Positions 1 through 4,537 of a DNA stretch of 5,079 nt are shown piece after piece. Numbering within the stretch: the stretch's first letter is position 1; each line of letters begins with the position of its first letter. The stretch is taken from positions 1 to 5,079 of the forward strand of contig JAZNBZ010000128.1 in NCBI GenBank assembly GCA_045587285.1. Direction: 5' to 3'. The position numbers and the translations under genes are program-made. The DNA is from Flemingiibacterium sp045587285. GTDB lineage: Bacteria > Bacillota > Clostridia > Oscillospirales > CAG-272. The notes beneath the pieces were generated by a model that saw only the letters and a list, made by a program, of their open reading frames with translations, had not been told where the DNA came from and ran no database searches.

Positions 1-1529
1 ATAACAACACGCATATTGTCACCGAAGCCGGGCCAAATAAAGTGACCTTCGTCGTCTGTTCTGAACCAGTTTACGTTGAAGATCATGGGCGGATTCGAGA
101 TCTTCTTGCCCATTGCGAGCCAATGTGCGAAATAGTCGCCCATATCGTAGCCGGTGAAGGGACGCATTGCCATCGGGTCACGTCTTACTACACCAACTGC
201 ACCGGTAGCCGCTGCGGTGGTCTCGGACGCCATAATCGAGCCTACGAATACACCGTGCTGCCAGCTTCTTGCCTGGTATACCAGCGGAGCGGTCTTTGCG
301 CGGCGACCGCCGAAGATGATAGCGGAGATCGGTACGCCTGCGGGATTAGTAAACTCGGAGGACAGGCAAGGACAGTTAGCCGCGGACGCAGTGAAACGGG
401 AGTTAGGATGCGCACCGCAGGTGGACTTGTCGTTCTTGTCGTACTTGGTGCAGTCCCACTTGTTGCCCTTCCAGTCAACAGCGTTTGTGGGCGGATTCTT
501 GTCGAGACCTTCCCACCATACGGTGTTGTTGTCGAGGTTGTGAACTACGTTGGTGAAGATGGTGTTCTTCATACAAGTGTGGAGAGCGTTGGGGTTGGAC
601 TGGTTGTTGGTACCGGGAGCAACGCCGAAGAAGCCGTTCTCGGGGTTAACCGCCCAAAGTCTGCCGTCGTCGCCGACGCGGAGCCAAGCGATATCGTCGC
701 CGACGCACCAAGCCTTGTAGCCCTTCTTTGCATATATTTCCGGCGGAATAAGCATCGCGAGGTTGGTCTTACCGCACGCGGACGGGAATGCGCCCGTTAC
801 GTACTTAACCTCACCGTCGGGACCTTCGATACCGAGAATGAGCATATGCTCTGCCATCCAGCCTTCCTTGCGACCGAGGTAGGATGCGATACGAAGCGCG
901 AAGCACTTCTTGCCGAGAAGAACGTTTCCGCCGTATCCGGAGTTTACAGACCAGATGGTGTTGTCCTCGGGGAAATGTACTATGTAACGGTTCTCCTCGT
1001 CGAGGTCTGCCTTTGCGTGGAGGCCCTTGATAAAGCCTGCGTCGTCGCCGAGAGCCTCGAGAACGGATACGCCGACACGAGTCATAATAACCATATTGAG
1101 TACGACGTAGATAGAGTCGGTGAGCTCGATGCCGTATTTAGCAAAAGGAGAGCCAACCTCGGACATAGAGTACGGAATAACGTACATAGTTCTGCCCTTC
1201 ATCGAGCCGGTGTAGAGCTTGGAAAGCTTTGCGTAGCACTCCTTGGGATCCATCCAGTTGTTGATGTTACCTGCATCCTCCTTCTTCGAGGTGCAGATGA
1301 AGGTTCTGCCTTCAACACGCGCAACATCGTTTACTGCGGTTCTGTGGAGGTAGCAGTCGGGAAGAAGCTCTTGGTTGAGCTTAATCATCTCGCCGGTGGA
1401 GCAAGCCTCGTCACGAAGAGCGTCGATCTGCTCCTTGCTGCCGTCGATCCAAACGATCTTGTCGGGCTTGGTCATTGCAGCCATTTCGTCGATCCAATCG
1501 AGGACGAACTTGTTTGTAGTAAGTGCCAT
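1..1529 (-). CDS. pckG: GTP-dependent phosphoenolpyruvate carboxykinase, 3' end outside window
   Basis: This enzyme interconverts oxaloacetate + GTP and phosphoenolpyruvate + GDP + CO2 in the cytosol. The reverse complement reads as one open frame of 509 codons from the ATG at 1529 to the left edge. Visible family landmarks are RVEGRTF (residues 71-77), SGYGGN (197-202, substrate loop), LGKKCFALR with the metal-ligand Lys region (205-213), AEHMLILG with the ligand His (226-233), the P-loop FPSACGKTN with the reactive Cys252 (248-256), VGDDIAW (276-282), AHPNSRF (373-379), IIFGGRR (404-410) and NWFR...PGFGDNMRV near the edge. Family members are about 600 aa, so roughly 90-110 residues lie beyond the window. 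The start is supported by an AGGAGA site 7 bases upstream. It belongs to the GTP (animal/actinobacterial-type) family, not the ATP (PckA) family. In a fermenter it may run in the carboxylating direction, but that is inference. The long open frame on the opposite strand here is a shadow. Confidence 0.97.
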   Translation of the reverse strand, partial: MALTTNKFVLDWIDEMAAMTKPDKIVWIDGSKEQIDALRDEACSTGEMIKLNQELLPDCYLHRTAVNDVARVEGRTFICTSKKEDAGNINNWMDPKECYAKLSKLYTGSMKGRTMYVIPYSMSEVGSPFAKYGIELTDSIYVVLNMVIMTRVGVSVLEALGDDAGFIKGLHAKADLDEENRYIVHFPEDNTIWSVNSGYGGNVLLGKKCFALRIASYLGRKEGWMAEHMLILGIEGPDGEVKYVTGAFPSACGKTNLAMLIPPEIYAKKGYKAWCVGDDIAWLRVGDDGRLWAVNPENGFFGVAPGTNNQSNPNALHTCMKNTIFTNVVHNLDNNTVWWEGLDKNPPTNAVDWKGNKWDCTKYDKNDKSTCGAHPNSRFTASAANCPCLSSEFTNPAGVPISAIIFGGRRAKTAPLVYQARSWQHGVFVGSIMASETTAAATGAVGVVRRDPMAMRPFTGYDMGDYFAHWLAMGKKISNPPMIFNVNWFRTDDEGHFIWPGFGDNMRVV

Positions 1530-1536
1530 AGTGGGT

Positions 1537-1542
1537 TCTCCT
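1537..1542 (-). promoter_or_regulatory. Ribosome-binding site of pckG
   Basis: On the minus strand this reads AGGAGA, 7 bases before the ATG at 1529. It fixes the pckG start; no competing in-frame start with a comparable site is seen upstream. Confidence 0.8.
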
Positions 1543-1574
1543 ATCTTAAATTTTAAATATTTACGTAAGTCTTG

Positions 1575-1598
1575 GGCGAGAGTTTACCATTCCCCGCC
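1575..1598 (-). promoter_or_regulatory. Possible 5'-terminal hairpin of the pckG mRNA
   Basis: On the minus strand GGCGGGG (1598-1592) can pair with TCTCGCC (1581-1575), allowing two G-U pairs, around a loop of about 10 bases. The predicted transcription start (6-8 bases past the -10 at 1606) falls almost exactly on its first base, so the hairpin would sit at the very 5' end of the message. Such 5' stems can protect an mRNA from decay. The pairing is seen; the role is inferred. Confidence 0.4.
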
Positions 1599-1605
1599 AT
1601 TATAT

Positions 1606-1634
1606 ATTATATAACATTCTTTTTCAAATTGCAA
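1606..1634 (-). promoter_or_regulatory. Sigma-A promoter of pckG
   Basis: On the minus strand a -35 TTGCAA (1634-1629), a 17-base spacer and a perfect -10 TATAAT (1611-1606) precede pckG. A second TATAAT lies at 1604-1599. The predicted start near 1597-1599 gives a leader of about 70 bases. The TTGCAA -35 and the 17-base spacing are the same as in the rsmA promoter at 2704-2732. Confidence 0.75.
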
Positions 1635-1642
1635 GCACCTTT

Positions 1643-1659
1643 TACGAATTTCCTTCGTA
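1643..1659. promoter_or_regulatory. Inverted repeat upstream of the pckG -35, candidate operator
   Basis: TACGAA (1643-1648) and TTCGTA (1654-1659) form a perfect 6-base inverted repeat around 5 bases. Its centre is about 52 bases upstream of the predicted pckG start, just outside the -35 box, where an activator would be expected. It lies downstream of the rsmA terminator, so it is not needed for termination. No known regulator motif is claimed. Confidence 0.35.
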
Positions 1660-1704
1660 TTTTACATAATGTTAATATTTTCACTTTTTTGCAACGAAGG
1701 CAAT

Positions 1705-1731
1705 AAAAAAATCCGCGCATTTCTGCGCGGA
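1705..1731 (-). terminator. Rho-independent terminator of rsmA
   Basis: On the minus strand TCCGCGC and GCGCGGA form a 7-bp GC-rich stem with a 6-base loop, followed by seven T (1711-1705). It begins 9 bases after the rsmA stop codon and separates rsmA from pckG transcription. Confidence 0.9.
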
Positions 1732-1740
1732 CTAAAAATT

Positions 1741-2616
1741 TTATTTTGTATTCGAAGCGTCAAAAAGCGCGTCGGAAAGTCTTGCGAAATCCTCGAGCGT
1801 CAAACGCTCGCCGCGTATCGACGGCTCAAGCCCTGCCCTCGCTATAGCCGCGTTTATTCCCTCGCGTCCGAGCGCGGAAAACTCCGTTGTGAGCGAGTTT
1901 GAAAGCGTTTTGCGGCGCTGTGCGAACGCGCCTCGTATAGTTTTAAACAGCGTCGCCTCGTCCTTTACCGAAACGGGCGGTTCTTTGTAAAGCGTGATGC
2001 GTATCACCGCCGAATCGACCTTAGGCGCAGGCAAGAAGCAACCCGCCGGCACGGTGAACAGCCGCTCAACCTTGCCGTAATACGACAGCGCGGCGGTTAT
2101 CGCGCCGTACTCGCTGTTACCGGCAGGTGCGCACAGACGCACCGCCACCTCTTTTTGTATCATAACCGTTATCGTTTCAAACGGCAGACGCGACTCCACG
2201 AGCTTCATAAGTATCGGCGTCGTGATGTAGTACGGCAAATTCGCCGCAACGGACACGCGAAGTCCCTTCGACAAAAACTCATCGTTTACAAGCGACTCAA
2301 GGTCGGTTTTCATCACGTCCTCGTTTATAACGGTGGTGTTGTCAAAATCCGCGAGAGTTTCGTCGAGTATCGGTATGAGCGCGGTGTCAATTTCGAGTGC
2401 CACTACCCTCTCGGCACGAGTGGCAAGCTCACGGGTGAGCGTACCGATGCCGGGGCCTATTTCGAGTATGCCCTCGCTGCGCTCCCCGCACGCCGCCTCG
2501 GCGATGCGCTCGGGCACCGTGGGATTTATAAGAAAATTCTGACCGAACTTTTTTTGAAAGGATACGCCGTGCCGCGACATTATCTCGCGGATAACGGACA
2601 GGTCTGTAAGTCGCAT
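1741..2616 (-). CDS. rsmA: 16S rRNA (adenine1518-N6/adenine1519-N6)-dimethyltransferase
   Basis: RsmA (KsgA) uses S-adenosylmethionine to dimethylate two adjacent adenines in the 3'-terminal hairpin of 16S rRNA, a late step and checkpoint in 30S subunit assembly. The 291-residue product has the usual family length. It contains FGQNFL (residues 24-29), the SAM-binding motif LEIGPGIG (51-58), the acidic ALEID at the end of strand 2 (73-77), the catalytic NLPYY motif (126-130), VPAGCF followed by PKVDSAV (189-204), and the C-terminal FAQRRKTLSNSL (231-242). Loss of this activity is known to give kasugamycin resistance in other bacteria. The ATG is preceded by GGAGA at 2627-2623. The gene appears monocistronic, with its own promoter at 2704-2732 and terminator at 1705-1731, and is divergent from tRNA-Thr. 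G+C is high (37/60 in the row at 1801). Confidence 0.98.
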   Translation of the reverse strand: MRLTDLSVIREIMSRHGVSFQKKFGQNFLINPTVPERIAEAACGERSEGILEIGPGIGTLTRELATRAERVVALEIDTALIPILDETLADFDNTTVINEDVMKTDLESLVNDEFLSKGLRVSVAANLPYYITTPILMKLVESRLPFETITVMIQKEVAVRLCAPAGNSEYGAITAALSYYGKVERLFTVPAGCFLPAPKVDSAVIRITLYKEPPVSVKDEATLFKTIRGAFAQRRKTLSNSLTTEFSALGREGINAAIARAGLEPSIRGERLTLEDFARLSDALFDASNTK

Positions 2617-2647
2617 ACGTTATCTCCAAAAAATATTTCCGTTTTTT

Positions 2648-2671
2648 CGCGTCTGATACTTGACAAACGCG
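2648..2671. promoter_or_regulatory. Imperfect palindrome over the tRNA -35 and in the rsmA leader
   Basis: CGCGTCTG (2648-2655) and CAAACGCG (2664-2671) are complementary at 7 of 8 positions around 8 bases. In the rsmA transcript (minus strand) the odd pair is G-U, so a complete 8-bp leader hairpin can form. As DNA the palindrome covers most of the tRNA promoter's -35 box (2660-2665). It could be an mRNA leader structure, an operator, or both. No function is established. Confidence 0.35.
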
Positions 2672-2688
2672 GATAAATCGGGTATAAT
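2660..2688 (+). promoter_or_regulatory. Consensus promoter of tRNA-Thr
   Basis: This is a perfect TTGACA (2660-2665), a 17-base spacer, and a perfect TATAAT (2683-2688). Start of transcription is predicted near 2695, giving a leader of about 54 bases before the mature tRNA. A full-consensus promoter fits a stable-RNA gene. Confidence 0.9.
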
Positions 2689-2703
2689 ATTACTGTTGCT
2701 TAT

Positions 2704-2732
2704 ATTGTATCACATTTTTCTCTGTATTGCAA
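2704..2732 (-). promoter_or_regulatory. Promoter of rsmA, facing the tRNA promoter
   Basis: On the minus strand this is TTGCAA (2732-2727), a 17-base spacer ending in TGA, and TACAAT (2709-2704), so an extended -10 is present. The predicted start near 2697 is about 80 bases upstream of the rsmA ATG. It is virtually coincident with the tRNA start at about 2695 in the opposite direction, so each RNA is transcribed through the other promoter. Confidence 0.65.
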
Positions 2733-2748
2733 CTAAAATTTAAAATTT

Positions 2749-2823
2749 GCTGGAATGGCGCAGTGGTAGCGCAATTGATTCGTAATCAATAGGCCGTGGG
2801 TTCAAATCCCATTTCCAGCTCCA
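2749..2823 (+). tRNA. tRNA-Thr, anticodon CGU
   Basis: A 75-base cloverleaf with encoded CCA. Acceptor GCTGGAA pairs with TTCCAGC. The D-stem is GCGC/GCGC. The anticodon stem ATTGA/TCAAT encloses the 7-base loop TTCGTAA with anticodon CGT at 2781-2783, which reads ACG threonine codons. The T-arm GTGGG/CCCAT encloses TTCAAAT. The discriminator base is T, as in many bacterial tRNA-Thr. It has a consensus promoter upstream and a terminator starting at its last base. Its 3' end is duplicated 143 bases downstream. Confidence 0.97.
2802..2823 (+). repeat. Direct repeat, copy 1 (tRNA 3' end, candidate attachment site)
   Basis: These 22 bases (T-loop, 3' T-stem, acceptor 3' strand, CCA) occur again without mismatch at 2945-2966. 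Together with the preceding GTGGGT, the shared segment covers the last 28 bases of the tRNA. Tyrosine recombinases commonly use this part of a tRNA as an attachment core. Confidence 0.7.
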
Positions 2824-2861
2824 AAATCCCGCAATGAAGCTCGTCTTTATTGCGGGATTTT
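2823..2861 (+). terminator. Terminator of tRNA-Thr
   Basis: AAAATCCCGCAAT (2823-2835) and ATTGCGGGATTTT (2849-2861) are a perfect 13-base inverted repeat around 13 bases. The stem ends in TTTT on the plus strand and in AAAA upstream, so it could also act against leftward transcription. It starts at the last base of the mature tRNA. Confidence 0.85.
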
Positions 2862-2870
2862 CGTGTGTGG

Positions 2871-2890
2871 GGTGTGTGAATGAACACACC
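2871..2890. repeat. Hairpin, GGTGTGT/ACACACC
   Basis: Seven-base arms at 2871-2877 and 2884-2890 enclose 6 bases. It is the first of three consecutive hairpins between the tRNA terminator and the second tRNA 3' end. It has no T-run, so it is not a canonical terminator. Confidence 0.5.
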
Positions 2891-2909
2891 GAGAATGCGA
2901 AGCATTCTC
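2891..2909. repeat. Hairpin with GCGAAGC tip
   Basis: GAGAATGC (2891-2898) and GCATTCTC (2902-2909) pair perfectly around a GAA triloop. The tip heptamer GCGAAGC is known as an unusually stable single-stranded DNA mini-hairpin. The same tip recurs in the next hairpin. Confidence 0.6.
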
Positions 2910-2915
2910 AAAGGC

Positions 2916-2932
2916 AATTGGCGAAGCCAATT
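2916..2932. repeat. Hairpin with GCGAAGC tip, second copy
   Basis: AATTGGC (2916-2922) and GCCAATT (2926-2932) pair perfectly around GAA, again with GCGAAGC at the tip. It stands where the anticodon arm would be if 2891-2966 derives from a tRNA. Confidence 0.6.
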
Positions 2933-2944
2933 TGCTGTGGGTCA

Positions 2945-2966
2945 TCAAATCCCATTTCCAGCTCCA
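2945..2966 (+). repeat. Direct repeat, copy 2 of the tRNA 3' end
   Basis: An exact 22-base copy of 2802-2823 including the acceptor strand, discriminator T and CCA, with GTGGGT at 2937-2942 and an inserted CA. It is followed immediately by a strong terminator, as is the real tRNA. This fits a second att-like site or a former second tRNA transcription end. Confidence 0.75.
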
Positions 2967-3000
2967 GAAAAAGTCCAAGTCAAAAGACTTGGACTTTTTC
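2967..3000 (+). terminator. Strong terminator behind the tRNA 3'-end duplicate
   Basis: GAAAAAGTCCAAGTC (2967-2981) and GACTTGGACTTTTTC (2986-3000) form a perfect 15-bp stem with an AAAA loop. The stem ends in TTTTT on the plus strand and is symmetric enough to act both ways. It abuts the CCA of the tRNA-like repeat and may be the ancestral tRNA terminator displaced by an insertion. Confidence 0.75.
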
Positions 3001-3004
3001 AGTT

Positions 3005-3169
3005 AAATCCGCCTTTGGCGGAATAAATCTCACTTACGTGAGATGAAATCACTTCGTGATGAAATCCGACTTCGTCGTGATAAAGGCGGATTTGATTTCA
3101 TCTGAGGCGCAGCCGAAGATTTCATCCGAGTCGTGCTCGGCTTTCATCGTCCGCAAGCACGATTTCATT
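3005..3169. repeat. Tandem hairpin array with a GATGAAATC/GATTTCATC core
   Basis: The 9-mer GATGAAATC occurs at 3042-3050 and 3058-3066. Its complement GATTTCATC occurs at 3094-3102 and 3118-3126, with near copies at 3140-3148 and 3161-3169. Between them lie short palindromes: TCCGCC/GGCGGA (3008-3022), ATCTCAC/GTGAGAT (3027-3044), ATCAC/GTGAT (3048-3060), CGAC/GTCG (3067-3077), CCGAG/CTCGG (3126-3140) and ATCGT/ACGAT (3146-3163). An outer 12-base repeat, AAATCCGCCTTT (3005-3016) with AAAGGCGGATTT (3082-3093), encloses the left half. This could be a small non-autonomous palindromic element or a structured RNA. No transposase is seen. Confidence 0.65.
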
Positions 3170-3193
3170 AAAAATCTATTTTTCATATACACA

Positions 3194-3222
3194 AAAGAGC
3201 GGAGGAAAATCCCCCGCTCTTT
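3194..3222 (-). terminator. Terminator of the XRE regulator gene, probably bidirectional
   Basis: AAAGAGCGG and CCGCTCTTT form a 9-bp stem, continued by GG/CC after one mismatch. On the minus strand the stem ends in TTTT, and it begins 8 bases after the stop of the gene at 3231. The plus-strand side ends in TTTATTT, so it may also stop rightward transcription. Confidence 0.8.
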
Positions 3223-3230
3223 ATTTGAAT

Positions 3231-3839
3231 TTATCTCTTGGTTAGTTTTTTGCACCAAGTCCATTTTCCGCATTTAGTACACTTGAGTAATCTTCTGGTT
3301 GGCGTTTGCATCAACAAGGCAATCTCTTTATAGTTAGGAACAAACATATGTTGGCAGTTCTTACATTCATAATACCCTGTCTCTACCTTAAATTTAAGAG
3401 CAATAATGCAAGGAATTATAAATAGTATAACAGACACTATTATCAAAAAGTATTGAAATCCACATTCAGGGATAAGGAGTGATATTAAAGTCATCAGACA
3501 AATAAGTGCTACCAGACTGGTTGCGATAATCACATAAGCGGAATGCCGCAGCCGGTTATGATATCTTTCCTCATTTTTAGCCATCTGAAAAATCAGTTCA
3601 TTTAATTGTTCATCCTTTTGTTCCGTATCAATCATCTCCCCACTTAATAATTCATTTACGCTGATGCAAAGAATATCACAGAGTTCAAGCATTATCGAAG
3701 TATCGGGCATTGCCACGCCGCGCTCCCATTTGGATATTGCTTTATCGGTGATACCCAGTTTTTCTGCCAACTGCATTTGTGTTAAGTTTGCCTTTTTTCT
3801 GCACTCAGCAATAAATCTTCCGATTTTTATTTGATTCAT
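3231..3839 (-). CDS. XRE-family membrane-anchored regulator with C-terminal zinc ribbon
   Basis: The 202-residue product has three parts. Residues 4-66 are an XRE/Cro-type helix-turn-helix (LTQMQLAEKLGITDKAISKW at 19-38, followed by ERG). A charged linker (about 68-99) leads to two hydrophobic segments (about 101-123 and 129-148), predicted membrane helices joined by a very short loop. The tail carries two CxxC pairs (C159/C162 and C187/C190) plus C196, matching a zinc ribbon. With two helices, the DNA-binding and zinc domains would both be cytoplasmic. The ATG follows AAAGGAGG at 3853-3846. It is the last gene of the cassette starting at 4481, 125 bases after the 109-aa gene. Likely role: transcription control coupled to a membrane signal, possibly of its own operon. 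The ligand and targets are unknown. Low G+C (18/60 in the row at 3421) suggests transfer. Confidence 0.88.
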   Translation of the reverse strand: MNQIKIGRFIAECRKKANLTQMQLAEKLGITDKAISKWERGVAMPDTSIMLELCDILCISVNELLSGEMIDTEQKDEQLNELIFQMAKNEERYHNRLRHSAYVIIATSLVALICLMTLISLLIPECGFQYFLIIVSVILFIIPCIIALKFKVETGYYECKNCQHMFVPNYKEIALLMQTPTRRLLKCTKCGKWTWCKKLTKR

Positions 3840-3845
3840 AGGCTG

Positions 3846-3853
3846 CCTCCTTT
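3846..3853 (-). promoter_or_regulatory. Ribosome-binding site of the XRE gene
   Basis: On the minus strand this reads AAAGGAGG with 6 bases to the ATG at 3839. It is near-perfect and confirms the start. Confidence 0.8.
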
Positions 3854-3892
3854 CTCATACAGTGTAACAGCTATTTCGCATTAAATACACCC

Positions 3893-3927
3893 ACCATTGG
3901 TTTAGTGAGGAGAAGTAAACCTATGGT
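3893..3927. promoter_or_regulatory. Long inverted repeat upstream of the XRE gene, candidate operator
   Basis: ACCATTGGTTTA (3893-3904) and TAAACCTATGGT (3916-3927) are complementary at 11 of 12 positions around 11 bases. It lies in the 125-base gap between the 109-aa gene and the XRE gene and has no T-run, so an operator is more likely than a terminator. A weak -35-like TTGACG (minus, 3948-3943) lies just upstream with no convincing -10, so a separate XRE promoter is uncertain. Confidence 0.45.
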
Positions 3928-3964
3928 AGAGTGAAAACTGAACGTCAAATTGGAATTTAACGAA

Positions 3965-4294
3965 TTAAAAGATACCTTTGTTATATTTAATCATAGCTTT
4001 AAAACTCATAATAAGCCCTACAACAATACCAACAATCAAAACTGCGGTACCAATTAATGTAAAGATGTTGTTTTCGGTATACAAGGTCACAGCAGACAAT
4101 AAGCTGAATATAATTATACCGATGCCAATAATCACAGTACCCAAGCCCACTTGTTTTCCAAATGGTATCCTATCTTCTTCGGAAACACGATGCCTATGAT
4201 ACGAATGAAGAGAGGATATATTTCCTCTCATATTTGAAATTCCAAGAACAATACATAGAACACCTACAAGAAAAGCAACAATATAGCTTGTCAT
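3965..4294 (-). CDS. Small three-helix membrane protein, function unknown
   Basis: A 109-residue protein with three hydrophobic segments (about 4-20, 50-71 and 76-98). A strongly polar loop between the first and second contains LHSYHRHRVSEEDRIPFG (residues 29-46), rich in His, Arg and Glu. That pattern looks like a conserved family motif of small clostridial membrane proteins, but I do not assign a named domain. The start follows AAGGGGG (4308-4302). It lies 28 bases after the 52-aa gene and upstream of the XRE regulator on the same strand, so the three probably share a transcript. A self-controlled membrane or immunity-type function is possible but unproven. G+C is low (22/60 in the row at 4081). 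Confidence 0.8.
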   Translation of the reverse strand: MTSYIVAFLVGVLCIVLGISNMRGNISSLHSYHRHRVSEEDRIPFGKQVGLGTVIIGIGIIIFSLLSAVTLYTENNIFTLIGTAVLIVGIVVGLIMSFKAMIKYNKGIF

Positions 4295-4322
4295 AATATA
4301 GCCCCCTTCGAATTGAAGTATA

Positions 4323-4481
4323 TCAGTTATCCTTTTTGCTGATTATAATGATTGAACCAACAAGCAAGGCAACACCAAGGGTGAAAAACACACATCCAAC
4401 TACTGTATTCAACTGATTTGCAAAGAAACCAATCATTCCACTGCCTGCCGCACAACAAATCATATGAAATGCCTTTTTCAT
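4323..4481 (-). CDS. 52-residue hydrophobic small protein
   Basis: The minus strand reads ATG AAA AAG GCA ... GAT AAC TGA: 52 residues beginning MKKAFHMICCAAGSG and ending SIIIISKKDN. A short hydrophobic N-terminal stretch (about 7-21, with a Cys-Cys pair at 9-10) precedes a clear membrane helix (about 26-47), then a basic tail. A GGAGG at 4495-4491 lies 9 bases before the ATG. It is the first gene after the promoter at 4538-4566 and is followed 28 bases later by the 109-aa membrane protein. Codon positions stay open to a clean stop, and base composition matches the two genes downstream. No function is recognised. A membrane peptide partner of its neighbour is one possibility. Confidence 0.7.
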   Translation of the reverse strand: MKKAFHMICCAAGSGMIGFFANQLNTVVGCVFFTLGVALLVGSIIIISKKDN

Positions 4482-4490
4482 AGCATAGTT

Positions 4491-4495
4491 CCTCC
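4491..4495 (-). promoter_or_regulatory. Ribosome-binding site of the 52-aa gene
   Basis: GGAGG on the minus strand. It is 9 bases from the ATG used for the 52-aa protein, but only 4 bases from an earlier ATG (4486) that opens the two-codon frame ATG CTA TGA. The stop of that frame overlaps the real start. Confidence 0.6.
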
Positions 4496-4537
4496 AAATT
4501 CGTATTTATCGAACTGATTGAAATTATCTTTTACCTA

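Larger units (their letters stand above)
2891..2966 (+). pseudogene. Possible decayed tRNA-Thr copy (3' end intact, 5' half replaced)
   Basis: The last 22 bases are identical to the 3' end of tRNA-Thr, preceded by GTGGGT plus an extra CA that breaks the T-loop. Upstream, CAATTG-7-CAAT-5-GTGGG mirrors the real anticodon-arm region, CAATTG-9-CAAT-5-GTGGG. From 2891 to the CCA is 76 bases, close to the 75 of the tRNA. The 5' end, however, cannot pair with the acceptor strand, so it cannot form a cloverleaf. Alternatives are a recombinase attachment duplicate, or a hairpin insertion that duplicated only the 3' end. Confidence 0.4.
2824..3230. other. 407-base non-coding, hairpin-dense region between the tRNA and the XRE cassette
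   Basis: I find no credible gene here. Short open frames on both strands are translations of palindromes and of the tRNA-derived repeat. In order the region holds the tRNA terminator stem, a GGTGTGT/ACACACC hairpin, two hairpins with GCGAAGC tips, the broken tRNA copy, a 15-bp terminator, the 3005-3169 hairpin array, and a terminator shared with the XRE gene. It may be an integration scar or a cluster of small non-autonomous repeats. Confidence 0.7.

Noticed and set aside
42..1556. 504-codon open frame on the plus strand
   Set aside because: It is antisense to pckG, which matches the PEP carboxykinase family throughout. The plus-strand translation shows no recognisable domain and is a by-product of GC-rich codon usage.
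2155..2676. 173-codon open frame on the plus strand
   Set aside because: It is antisense to rsmA and its leader, with no domain and no ribosome-binding site.
2834..3046. 70-codon plus-strand frame behind the tRNA
   Set aside because: It translates a terminator stem, hairpins and the tRNA 3'-end repeat (SSNPISSS is the tRNA segment). This is a typical spurious protein.
3005..3169. CRISPR array
   Set aside because: The repeats are only 9 bases, change orientation midway, and the gaps are palindromes rather than unique spacers. No cas gene is present.
3049..3277. Overlapping frames on both strands across the hairpin array
   Set aside because: Both strands stay open because the DNA is palindromic. 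Neither has a credible start site or domain, and they run through a terminator into the XRE gene.
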